A stretch of 64,000 bases of DNA from assembly GCA_019054805.1 (NCBI GenBank), contig JAHQIY010000001.1:6834501-6898500 (forward strand). The letters are read 5' to 3'. The notes under the pieces were generated by a model. The model was not told the origin of the DNA. It saw only the letters and a list, made by a program, of their open reading frames with translations, and did no database searches. The DNA comes from Brachionus manjavacas (lineage: Eukaryota > Rotifera > Eurotatoria > Ploima > Brachionidae). The position numbers and the translations under genes were made by a program. Of the stretch, positions 53,750 to 64,000 are shown piece after piece; positions within the stretch are counted from its first letter, which is position 1; every line of letters begins with the position of its first letter.

Positions 53750-54430
53750 AACAAGATAATTAATTGAGTTTTTTTTTGAGAAACTGGAATTAAAGAAAAT
53801 GAAATTTTTTTTCAAAAAGAGGAAGAAGTTAATTAGCTTAAAAAATTTTTCTAAATTGGGTTCGTCAGTTAATAAAATTAAATAAAAATATTGAATTTTT
53901 AGATAAAATAAAATTTAAGAATATAAATTTATGTTTAAAATTTTTATCGATAAAAAAAGAAAAAAATACAAATTTATATTTAAATAACTTTCGCTAGCTG
54001 AATAATATTAAGAATGATTGTTTAGAATCTTGTCGCAAAATATCCAGGAAAAAACTGATTTTATTTTCGAATTTTAATCATTAAATTAAAAGTTTTAATT
54101 TCAAAGACATTTCTGATCATCTAATTGAAAATATAATTAAGAGGAATGAGAAATTATATATTAAATTTAATATTTCTCATTCCAATATTTCGTTATATTA
54201 ATAAAATTTATTCATAATTTAAACAGTTCTCCTTTTATCCTTTAATTAAAATTCTAATTATATAGTGAGAAAATTAATAATATTTTAATTAATTAAATTT
54301 TTCTTGGAACCTTTAAATTTTTTAATTTAAATTTTTATCTCTAGATTTAAAACTTTTAAATCAAGAGATTTATGATAAAAATTATTTAAAACTCGCTTAG
54401 ATGTCTATCCAATAGATCTGATTCGACTTT
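53750..54430. other. A+T-rich stretch with a small hairpin
   Basis: No gene. ggaatgagaaat at 54143 and its complement atttctcattcc about 25 bp later form a hairpin around a TATATTAAATTTAATAT core. Confidence 0.5.
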
Positions 54431-54459
54431 AGTTCGTGATTCTCAATCAACAAGAAATT

Positions 54460-55335
54460 GCAATCAGCAGGAACCATGTTCATCAATTCAGTCAGATATA
54501 CTTAAGAATAAATTCAAAAATATTCTCGATTACTATCATTATTCGACCCTATGCTCCACAAGTAGTGAATAAGAAAGAAATTAGAAATCATTATTCCTCA
54601 ATCCATGAAGAAAAGGCTGAACAAAAAGTCACAGATTCTTCATTTTGATAATTTAATACGAAATCGCACATCTAAATGCTGGGAATATTTTTTGTTTAAA
54701 AACTTAAAGAAAAATTCAGAATAGAAAAAAGTCAAAACGGTAAAAAATTGTCAAAAAAAGTTGTTTCATGTTTATTTATGGCTGAAAATGGATTATTTAA
54801 TTTCCTTATTTGGCATAATGATAAGTCAACCAGCAAAATGAATCTTCATTTATCTAATAAACATGGATTTTCTCCAGGGAAATAAAGTGATGAAAATGTA
54901 ACGGACACGGTCTTTTTATTAATGATGTTATTTATCACTGCTAGTCTTCCATTCAGATGTGTTGAAAATAAGAATTTCAAGCTTTTCTAAATCTTTAAAC
55001 TAAATTTTAGAATCCCATCGAGAATAGAATTGTCGGATTTGTTAATTAATTACTATAAAGAACAGAAAACTCGTCGAAATAAGAAATTGGTGAATGTAAA
55101 AAAAATATCAATATTACTTCTGATTGCTGGCATATATTCAGAACTACCCTTTTTTAACCATTACAGCACATTTTCTAAATGAACGATTTTCTAAAAAACC
55201 AAGAAACTGCCTGTCTAGCTGTTCATCATGTTTTGGGTGGTCATTATTCGAAGAATCTTTCAGAAATAATCTCAAATATCTGTTTAATACAACAGACAAT
55301 CCCGTTTTCTTTCTTCAAATTTTATTTTAGCTTAT
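54460..55335 (+). pseudogene. hAT transposase relic, N-terminal part
   Basis: Broken plus-strand frames give a BED-finger end (LIWHNDKSTSKMNLHLSNKH), then FITASLPFRCVENKNFK, RIPSRIELSDLLINYYKEQ and, after a shift, ITSDCWHIFRTT (the hAT D-x-W block with the first catalytic Asp), then LTITAHFLNERF. Order and spacing fit a hAT transposase. At least three frame changes and several stops; truncated before the C-terminal dimerisation region by the LINE tail at 55.4 kb. Not clearly the same family as the 2.7-4.1 kb relic, which covers the other half. Confidence 0.75.
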
Positions 55336-55379
55336 TTTTCTTTGTTTGATTTTTATTCGATCTCATTTAATTTTACATT

Positions 55380-55470
55380 AATTTGATTTTTTTTTTTTTT
55401 TTTTTTTTTTTATATTTTACTCTGAAGGAGCTCTAGCTCGGGAGAAATCAAATAAATAAATAAAATAAAT
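55380..55470 (+). mobile_element. LINE 3' tail module
   Basis: After a long T run, ctgaaggagctctagctcgg is followed by an aaataaat-repeat tail. The inverted copy at 61.0 kb and a variant at 53.35 kb share ctgaa-gagc----gctcgg plus the tail, a conserved 3' stem (gagc...gctc) used for reverse-transcriptase recognition in many LINEs (inference). Confidence 0.6.
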
Positions 55471-55474
55471 AATT

Positions 55475-56980
55475 ACACAAAAAATTAAAAGTTCTTAAAA
55501 GAATTTTTTGTCTTTTACGTTTTTCAGCCTGTTAAATGTTCTTAATTTCTCTTTTACGTTTTTCTCTATAGTTTTTTGCTTTGATTTATCAGTGTATTTT
55601 TTCTTTAGAAAATACTTTCTTTTTTTTTGCCTTAAGGCTCAATGTTTGATTCATTTTTCTTTTAAGTTGTTTATGTTCTTTTATAATACTTCTAATTTTA
55701 AAAAGCTTTAAAAATAATTTTTTTTTCAATTGAATTTTAAAAAAATGCTTTTTGTTTATATCTCAATTTTATAAATATTACATTCATTCTTAAATTTTAT
55801 TTTTGGTGAATTTTTTTATTTATTAATTTAAAAAATTTAAAATTTAAAATTGATTAAAAATTTTAAGTCTCTCAGAGAGTCTGATTTTAACGTATTTAAA
55901 TTAAAAAAAAATCTAAAATAAAGATTATCTTGCTTACTAAATTTTGAATTTTATAAAAAATAATCATTAAAACTCGTTAAAGTAAGAGTTTAAATGCATT
56001 TTATTTTACGAATAAACCCGTTTAGAAACGCCATTTTATTAAAAAGAAAAAATTAAAATTCATCGAATTACTTGATTTGCTTCAAAATTTAATTAGATTC
56101 TTTTAAAATTTTGAATTTAATTGAATTTTAAAAGTTTTGAAAGAAACAAGAACATGGAGCAAAAGATGATTATTTTTTTCTAAAATAAATGGATGGATAA
56201 AACAATTAAGCAGAAAGTGGAGATAATTTCACTGGTTCGATTTTTATATTAATTTATAATAACTTTAAATATAAACTCAAACAACAAAAAATTTATCAAC
56301 AAATTGTCTCACAAGAATTTTAATTAAAAAATGCATTGAAATTGAAGTCTGCCGAACATTATTGACTTAAAATTTATATTTCTGACTACTGCTTATAATT
56401 TAGAGCTCAAAGCCTAAGTCATTTTTAGAAAATTTAATTTACTCAATAGCCAACAAATAAATTAAATTTCCGGAACATTTTCTTATTAATTTAATCCGTA
56501 ATTAAATAATTAGTGGAAAAATCTTAAAAATCAATTTAAATTCGTTGCATAATGATTCTGATTACTTCTAAAATTATTAAAGGTATATATTCAAAATATT
56601 GTTTAATTTCATTTAATTTATTTAAAAAAATACATTCTATTGTTCTCAAAACTAAATAAATATAATTTTAATTTAAAATAAAAAAATAATTATGGATTCA
56701 TAACAAAACAAATTTTGGAAAATTTTTATTAGGAACTGTTACTGATGTAATAAATTAACTGCTTGGAAATTCATTAGAAATTAGACCCCTATTGAAAAAT
56801 GTTGCTAAATTAAAAAATTGAATATTTTTGGTTTTATTTAAAAAAGACCTAAAACTTTTTTTTAATTAAAATTAATCAAATTGCGGGATATTCAATTGCA
56901 AATTAAAAAATACCTTTCAATTTTAAGGCGTGTAAAAAAGTTCTATATAAATGATTGAAAAATATTTCGGAAAAATAAAT
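55475..56980. other. A+T-rich intergenic stretch
   Basis: About 1.5 kb with no supported gene upstream of the metalloprotease; low-complexity Phe/Leu frame at 55508 only. Confidence 0.5.
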
Positions 56981-56987
56981 TAAAACA

Positions 56988-59900
56988 ATGTTTGAAAAAA
57001 TATATTTGATTCTTTTCTTGTCTACAATAAAGCTTGCCAATTGTTTCTATGTAATTGAGAGTAAATTAACCACCGAAATTTTATATTTTTTTAACAATTA
57101 TTGAATAGATTTCGATGAGAAGGAAGGAATTTTGGAAGATTTTCGTATTGAAAATCAGTGGAACGACTTAAATGATTTTCCACAATATTTTGAAATAAAA
57201 GCTAAACACAATGGACAAGATTTTAAAGTTAATTTTAATAGAACGCAATCTGAGCATAGAAAATATCCAAATATCTATGTAATTGATAAAAATGGATATC
57301 CAAAATATTATAGTTTGCAAAAATCTGAAGTAACAAGTTACTTATTATTTTTAAATAGAAAAAATAAAACTAATTTTGTTGTAGGATTTTAAGCATTACG
57401 TCGATTTTGAAGGTAATGCCTATGCAACTTTAATAAAAAGCAATAATTCAAACGATTCGTACAGATTCGTAATTTATAAGCTCGGTTTTAAAACTTAAAA
57501 ATTTGAATAATTTTTAAAAGATTGGAAGAATTTTTTCAAAAACTGAAGTGAACACTACCTTTGATATTTATCCAGTTAAAAAAAAAGAAAATATAAAAAA
57601 ATTCAGTAATTACGCTTAAAATTTTTGTTTATCTTTTTAAAAAAAATTAGGTCTTAAGGATCAATATCATCACGCTATTAAAAAAAGAACCATAGTGGAT
57701 GAAACAAAAACGCACAGCTTTTTGAACACATTAAACAATAAAGATTATATAATTGAAAAAAGTAATTTTTTTACCACAAACTATTTGGGTCTTATTCCAA
57801 AATAATTTTTATTTTAAAGAAAGGAATTTGAAATCGGAAAATTTATTAAGGTTCTATTTTCTTATCAACTACATTTCGAAATTCAAATGTTTTTTTTATT
57901 AGAAAACTTACTAAATCAGGAACAGGTCAGGCATTTGTTTTTAATTTAGAAACAATCATTGTAGCAGACTATTCATTAATTAATGAACACAAAAGAATAA
58001 GTAAATCTGAAGATGATAACGTGGTGTTTAATAACTTAAGAATCTATTTAAGCCATGTAATGCATGCGGTACGATTCTAAAATAAATTAAAACACACTTT
58101 TTTAATTTCTTAATTGAAGGTTGATCAAAAATATCAAAATTCATTTAAAAACGATATTGAAATGAAAATTAATATATTGCTGACTAATTTTGTTTTTGTT
58201 ACAGTAACAAAATCATTTTTTCAAAAAATTCAATTTTTTAGTTTTGATAAAAAGGATCCAGCAGAAGCTCCATGGGTAAATCCATCTTTGGTTGGTGATC
58301 CAAATCATCCCACTTATGAGAACCAAGATGTCATTGTAGCAACACCAACAATTCAGTCATTCAAAAATTATATGGAATCAAAAACTTATCCTTTTGAATA
58401 TGATCATGCAATGGCTCTTTTCAAGTTTTTTGATTATAAAATGTTTTATAAAATTAACTCTCATTTTTGCAGAAAAGATTTATGGGCAGATGGTAGCGAT
58501 ATTCCTGAAAACAGAAAAGGTGTTGCAGGATTTGCATATGTTGCTGGTACATGTGAGAATATAAGGTATTCAGTAACTGAAGAACAAGGTGGCTTTAGTA
58601 GTATTTTTGTAATATTTATTTGACTTTATTTGAAAAATTTAATTCTCAAAAGTTTTTTTTTCTACAGTAGCTAAATATTTTAGCCAAACTTGGAAGGGAT
58701 TAGATAATTTTTTTGAATACTTAAAAATGGAGGAAAAATCATTTTAATTTTTTTTATATTTAAAGTTTAAAGAATCAATGCATAAAAAACTTGGATAAAA
58801 TTCATAGATTAAAGTTTTAGATTTAATCTTTATTTATAAGTCGCTTTGTTAAAATGTGCAATTAAAATAAAAATAATTTTGGTTGAAATCGAAAATGTTT
58901 GATTTTTATAATAAAGAACAAAAAACTTTTTTGTTAATTTTTTTTTTAAGAAACTTTAATAAATAATAAATTTAGACGATTGCACATGAGATTGGTCATA
59001 ATTTGGGATCAATTCACGATGGTGAAACGGGTGCAGAAGCGTGTCCATTAACAGATTATTTTATCATGACTCCAGTGCAAAATTTTGATAAAATTCAGAA
59101 TATGCAGAGATTTTCATTATGTTCTATTTCGCAATTTAAAGCAACTTTAATTCTAAATGGGTAAAAGAGTATTAAAATTTTTCATTTCCATTTTAAAAAT
59201 AGAGTATACTTAAGTGCTACAACCTCGAATTCAGTGTGCATGACAAACTTACCAGTAGACCTTCCAGACGAGTTCCTGAATGCTAATTACTCGCTCACTG
59301 GCCAGTTTTATCCTCTTAACGACCAATGCATAATGGCTTATGGAAACGAAGCATCATTTTGTCATGTAAATTATTTTTGATTAGAAAAAAAAAAATTACA
59401 TTTTAATTTTACTTTTTAGTTTAAATCAAGTGAAATTTGCAGCAAATTGTGGTGCAGAAAATCAAATAATGATGCATTCTGTTGGTCTTCTACTCCCGCA
59501 GCTGAAGGGACAACATGTGGTTCTGGAATGGTAATTTTTTTGTTTTTTTATCTAATAAAATGAAAATTTTTAATAAAAGATTTGTTCTATGGGCATTTGT
59601 GTTAACTCTCCATTTGTTACTGAGTCTGTGTGTCCGTTTGGAGATGACGTAGTTCAAAATGGATCTTTAGGAATAACGTTTCCAACTAATTTTGTCAACT
59701 GTTCGGAATTTATTGAAAATTTAAACCAACAAGGAAAAACTGAAGCATCATTATGTACTAGTACTGTAGGAAATGACAAATGTTGTAGTACATGTCTAAG
59801 TAATTAAAAAAAACAAATAGATTTTCGTAAAAATTAATTTTCAATTTTTAATTTAGAATATAGATATAACAATTGTACGGATAAGTATTCGAATTGTAAT

Positions 59901-60481
59901 GATTTTAAAAGCTCATGTGAACTAGGAAATTTTGCAAGTGGTCCGGTTAAAGAAGAATGTTGTGTGACTTGCGAAAGTACCTAAATAAAAATTTAGCTAA
60001 AAAATAAAAATTAATTGCTTCAAAAAATATAGCAAGACCTATTACTTGTGAGACTAGTGCCGATCTATGCCAAAATGGAGGAACATGTTCAAACACTAAT
60101 TCAGTAACAAATTTAATAGGCTATTCTTGTTTTTGTGCAGTTGGATTTGAAGGCTTTAATTGTGAGAAAAAATCTTTAGTTTCTCAGTCTCAGATAAATA
60201 GCTCAGTATCAGTTACAAATGAACCTTCGTTTTTTGCACAAACATCATTAGCTTCATCACCTACACAAACTTCTCTAGCAACTGAGACTTTATTGTACTC
60301 TACCCAGATATCAGGATCACACTCAGTAAATGTGTCATCAACTATGGTACATCAAAGTTCAATAGTAGCGGCATCAACAATAAATTCAACAATTGAAACA
60401 ACTACTGAAAGTTCATTTTCCATATCAGTCAAAAAATTTCAAAATACAATGGTTTTGATCATCTGTTTCTTGGCTTACTAA
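56988..60481 (+). CDS. Secreted or GPI-anchored ADAM-like zinc metalloprotease with Cys-rich and EGF domains
   Basis: Fourteen exons: 56988-57060, 57109-57329, 57385-57468, 57521-57605, 57651-57761, 57820-57850, 57903-58068, 58120-58608, 58976-59160, 59203-59365, 59420-59530, 59580-59799, 59857-59976, 60033-60481. All junctions keep frame; 835 residues. Signal peptide (MFEKIYLILFLSTIKLANC), a pro-region of ~190 residues, then a reprolysin-type catalytic domain starting FVFNLETIIVADYS, with zinc site TIAHEIGHNLGSIHDG (HExxHxxGxxH) and Met-turn FIMTP. An ADAM/ADAMTS Cys-rich region follows (CSKLWC, PAAEGTTCGSG, CSMGICV), then two small six-Cys ShK-like units (KCCSTC, ECCVTC), an EGF domain (LCQNGGTCSN...CFCAVGFEGFNC), a Ser/Thr stalk and a hydrophobic C-terminus (NTMVLIICFLAY). 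No thrombospondin repeat seen. Confidence 0.9.
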
Positions 60482-60484
60482 TTA

Positions 60485-61000
60485 ATAAACTTAATAAAAC
60501 AATTTAATATTAACCAGATAGTTAGAAAAACTTAAAATATTTATTAAAAGAAATTCATGAATTTAATAAACTATTTTCTAAGACTTTAAACTTTGACTTT
60601 TAGCCAACTCTGGAAAATAAACTAAGATTTTTTTGACAGTTTTCAATTTTTTTTGTTCCAAAACAAAATTTTTAATAGAGGTTGTCGAATTTTAAATTAT
60701 CCTTTAGACTAAATGTTTTTATGACACAAAAGTTAAGTTTGGTTTACTATATGAATAGACAAGCCTTCTAATAATCAATGTATTGGTGGTACAGAAGATG
60801 AATTAGTTGTCACAATTTACAGAGCATGTTTTGCTCAGTCCGAATTAAAGCTTCGGCATTTTAAATATTTTTTCGTGCCAAAAATTACACTGCTCAAAAG
60901 AACATTCTCTTAATTCTCGGGAATAGTCTAAGCTTTTGACAATCTAGAATTATTTGAACTAACAGCGATTTAAATGTATTCTAATACACTTAATTTTTTT
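60485..61000. other. A+T-rich intergenic stretch
   Basis: Nothing supported downstream of the metalloprotease. Confidence 0.45.
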
Positions 61001-61004
61001 TTTT

Positions 61005-61075
61005 ATTTATTTATTTGTATATCTGTACCGAGCTAAGGCTCCTTCAGATTAAAAAATAAAATAAAAAAATATTGA
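61005..61075 (-). mobile_element. LINE 3' tail module (inverted copy)
   Basis: Complemented, it reads CTGAAGGAGCCTTAGCTCGG followed by an AAATAAAT tail, matching 55.42 kb. Confidence 0.6.
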
Positions 61076-61109
61076 AATAGATAAAAATAGGATACATATT
61101 TTTTTTTTT

Positions 61110-61800
61110 TTATTTATTTATAATTTCATAAAACGCCTACTGGCGATATTTAATTGATGTCAAGATTAAAAAAATTAGTTAATTCATATAACCAAGATAG
61201 CATAATTCTAATTGTGTTGCTGATAAGTAGAATATCGTCAGCGTAAAGAATGATATCTACTTTAAGACTTCCAACTTGGACCCCTTGATTTCTTTTTTCG
61301 ATGTCTCCTACTAAGTCCTCTACATAGATAGAAAACAATCGTGGCGACAAGGGTCCACCTTGCTTAACACCTGCACTTGCCTTAAATAACATACTTAGCT
61401 CACCGTTGTTTTCAACTCTCACTTATGAATGTTTGTAGTATTTCATTAGACTTATGATTATATGTGGGGGGATTTTTTTGATTAAGTTAGCCCAAAGATA
61501 ACATCTTACCACCTTGTCAAATGCTTTGGAAGCATCAATTGCACACGCGAAAGTTTTGCGTTTAAAGCATTTGTTTAATAGTAATGTTTCTCTTATTGTG
61601 ACGTTTGCATGAGCGCATGAGCTGTTTCTTTTAAATCCGAACTGCTTAGGGCTATCTATATGATATCGTTCGATTTCAAGTAGCATTACTTTTTCATATA
61701 TTGTCGCTAGAGGGTCTGAAATGGTTATTGGTCTTAAGTTTTTTGGACTCACTAGACTCTTTTTATTTGGTCCTAATACAGTTATATAGCAGCCTTTAAT
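61110..61800 (-). mobile_element. LINE reverse-transcriptase domain fragment
   Basis: Minus-strand frames 61752-61423 (NLRPITISDPLATIYEKVML, PKQFGFKRNSSCAHAN, ACAIDASKAFDKV) and 61422-61150 (KASAGVKQGGPLSPRLFSIY, VDIILYADDILLIS) are the RT palm, with catalytic Asp in DASKAFD and the YADD box. One frame break lies near 61420. After the palm it jumps straight to a 3' stem cgcc-agta-ggcg and TTTTATGAAAT tail (61120-61150, complemented), so the ORF's C-terminal part is deleted. The 3' stem resembles that of the LINE at 34.7 kb. Confidence 0.85.
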
Positions 61801-61804
61801 TTCA

Positions 61805-62200
61805 GTTTTAAAAACAAAAAATCTTAAGAATTAAAATCTTAATTATACATACTTAAATGGCATCTCTTTAAATAATTATTAATGATTCCCTTTATTTTCT
61901 TTAATTAATTTTAAATTTTAAATTTATTAAACTAGAATAAAAAAATACTGAGAATACTGTTTCGCCCCTCAATGAAATTTCGACACTCATATTGATCTTC
62001 AACCTTTACTTAGATTAAATTCTTTTACAAGGTTATTTAATGTACTTGAAATTAATTCAAGTCGCTGTCGAATAAACTAATTCACAATTGTCTACTACAA
62101 AAAAATTTAAATTACTGATATTCAAAATATTAGCAAATGTTTATTTTATTAAAATAAAAATTCTCGAATGAAAGTTGGGTTTTAATAAAAATATAATTTA
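61805..62200. other. A+T-rich 3' flank
   Basis: No feature supported between the LINE fragment and the LRR gene's stop codon. Confidence 0.45.
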
Positions 62201-62209
62201 TAAAAACAA

Positions 62210-64000
62210 TCAATTATACTGAATCTGGTGAAGATTTTTCAAAACAACTTTGCGACTTGTTTCTGATATATTGAGAAAATTTTCAAAAAATTCAATGTCT
62301 GTACAAAATTTAGAGATCTTAAAGAAAACTTTTAGTAAAGTATTTAAAAAAATACTTATTACTTGAATAGTGCATGAATTTTCATATTGATTGTGTTCGA
62401 TTTTGTTTATCATTTTGCTACTCATTTCTTTAGGGATACAAACATCATCACACCGAAAACTATTCGACAATTTATTCATATAATTCTCCAGTTTTAATTT
62501 GAAATGATCGTTTGACTTAAACAATTTAATTTTTAAATATTTTAAACTTTCAATATTGTCAAAGGAATAATCAGAAATCGATTCCCAAATTGAAGCGCAA
62601 TCTTTGAATGCCAAATTCAAATACTCTAACTGAGACTGGTTTACAAAAGATGAAGTACTAAAGTTCTCCAGGCCAACAACTTGAAGTCCCTGAAGGCAAA
62701 TTTTTGACAAATTTGGAATATTTTTCGACTTTACAATTAGAAATTTTAAAAAGTTCAATTCAAGCTTTTGAAAATCCAAAAATATTTCCTCATTAGAAGA
62801 AAGATCTAAAAAACGTAAATTTTTTAGACTATTCAGAAGCCTGTAATCTAAAGCCTGGATTAAATTTTGTCTCAGAGACAAATACTCAAGCTCTTTCAAA
62901 TCACTAAATAAATCCGAATCTAAATTTTTAATGAAATTTTTTTGTAAACTTAAAATTTTCAATTTTTTTAGGCTAGCTAATGAATTCGAATTTAATGTCA
63001 ATTCACATTTTTGATCATCTAAATACAATTCTTCTAAATTTTTCAACAACTTGAAAGCTCCCGATTCTACGGATTTTATTTTGTTCGAGTCCAGTCTTAA
63101 AATTTTGAGCTCATTAAGCTGCAGTGAATTCTCTTCTATAGAATCAATGGAGTGATAGATAATGCTTAATTTTTGCAGTTTGTCCAGATTGTTTAGCTCA
63201 AAATGCGCCATTTTCGATAGGCCAGAAGAACAGAATTCCAATTTTTCAAGGCGATTTAGGCCTTCGAAACCATTTTTGTCTATTTTATCAATTATTATTT
63301 CAAAAGTGAGTCTTTTTAGATTAACAAGTGCTGCAAAATTTGCTCTTTGAACCAGGCTCAGATTGCCGGACTCGAATCTGAGCCATGTTAAGTGCTCAAA
63401 TTTGGAAAATAAACTTTTATCCAAATAGTTCAAATTGTTAAAACCAAATGTTAAAATATCCAGTTTTGGCATGTTGAGAATGGTTTCGAGCCAATCGAAG
63501 CTCTCTGGGTCCATTAGGGCGCATTTTACGTCCACTCTGTTGAGAATGTTATTTTCGCTTGATGACAAGTCGATCACAGAATCGCTTGCCTTGGACAAAA
63601 TAAGTTCATAAATGATAAATATTTTCAGAAAGTCCTTCAAAGAGTAAAAATAAAATTTAAATTCAAAAACTGATTTTTTTATTAGAAAATTTACATCAAA
63701 GTCATCGCATAGATGATTCAGGTCGTGTAGACATATATTTCGGTTTGCTAGATCTCTTAAAAATAAATTAAAATAAAATTATTTATTATTAAAATTATTT
63801 GTAAAAAAATAAGTTAAAAGTTACATTAAATTCTCGATTATTTCACAAGAGATGAATTGATTCAAAACAACTAGGACTCCGAATCTGTTTGACTTGAACA
63901 AATGGCCACGATTGGGATCATTCGGAACGAAAAAACAAAATTTACTTTGAAAAGCTAGATTAATCAAATAATCTGCATAGATAATTTTATCAGCTTGTCG
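62210..64000 (-). CDS. Leucine-rich-repeat protein, 5' end outside the window
   Basis: Minus-strand exons >64000-63825 and 63755-62210, joined in frame across a 69-bp phase-2 intron. The upstream exon gives FCFFVPNDPNRGHLFKSNRF and FISCEIIENL; the second starts IDLANRNICLHDLNHLCDDF, a conserved cysteine-bearing N-cap. About 10-12 LRRs follow with the L-x2-L-x-L-x2-N pattern (LEELYLDD, LKILSLQKNFIKNLDSDLF, LEYLSLRQNLIQALDYRLL, LRFLDLSSN). A C-terminal Cys region (FRCDDVCIPKEM) and a hydrophobic stretch (CTIQVISIFLNTLLKVFF) may be a membrane segment or anchor. LRR surface proteins mediate protein recognition; partner unknown. The first visible Met is not the start, since the frame continues upstream. 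Confidence 0.85.

Noticed and set aside
55508-55711. 67-codon Phe/Leu/Ser frame resembling a membrane peptide
   Set aside because: Composition follows from T-rich DNA; no splice support or charged flanks.
1-64000. Bacterial features (operons, Shine-Dalgarno sites, CRISPR arrays, terminators)
   Set aside because: Spliced genes, metazoan domains and LINEs show this is eukaryotic nuclear DNA; no regularly spaced repeat-spacer array was seen.

Overview
The window looks like nuclear DNA of a small invertebrate. It is about three-quarters A+T, the genes have spliced exons with mostly 45-75 bp GT...AG introns, secreted chitin-binding, ADAM-like, LITAF and leucine-rich-repeat genes are present, and there are many decayed non-LTR retrotransposons and DNA transposons. 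Short introns plus extreme A+T fit a monogonont rotifer such as Brachionus best; this is an inference from style, not from a marker gene.

Layout. 1-4.3 kb is transposon wreckage (a CENP-B/Tigger-like helix-turn-helix end, a LINE 3' fragment, a hAT transposase relic). 4.9-19.3 kb is a small secreted-protein region: two almost identical CBM14 (peritrophin-A-like) genes 11.1 kb apart, two LU/Ly6-like GPI-protein genes that are also duplicates, a third CBM14 gene and an unrecognised four-exon coiled-coil gene, with a dead Tc1/mariner element between the duplicates. 19.7-21.4 kb holds a LINE fragment with a perfect 20-bp target-site duplication and a ~0.5 kb inverted-repeat element. 22.2-31.4 kb is best read as two nested copies of one transposon family: each copy carries a TNP2/CACTA-like transposase and, downstream on the same strand, a BEN-like gene. 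The inner copy (24078-29789, minus) is younger and bounded by inverted repeats; it splits the older, stop-ridden outer copy.

32.2-36.4 kb is a NIDO-AMOP-VWD mucin-like gene broken by a homopolymer frameshift, an in-frame TAG and a 1.2 kb LINE; the 10-bp duplication flanking the LINE shows it landed inside the coding exon. A decayed partial copy of the gene lies at 37.4-37.7 kb. 38.5-51.1 kb has three more CBM14 genes and a convergent pair of LITAF-domain genes, with LINE pieces. 51.6-55.5 kb holds a 2 kb element with 125-bp inverted arms, a second hAT relic and LINE tails. 57.0-60.5 kb is an intact 14-exon ADAM-like metalloprotease, followed by an RT fragment and, at the right edge, a minus-strand LRR protein that runs out of the window.

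Functional theme. Six CBM14 genes share a signal peptide, a conserved stretch just before the domain and a TATA box 45-65 bp before the ATG, suggesting an abundant, coordinately expressed secreted chitin-binding family (gut lining, lorica or egg shell are possible places). The LU, ADAM, mucin-like and LRR genes are also secretory or cell-surface, so the host genes here are mostly extracellular. All splice models were built by eye from GT/AG sites and reading-frame continuity; no database search was possible.
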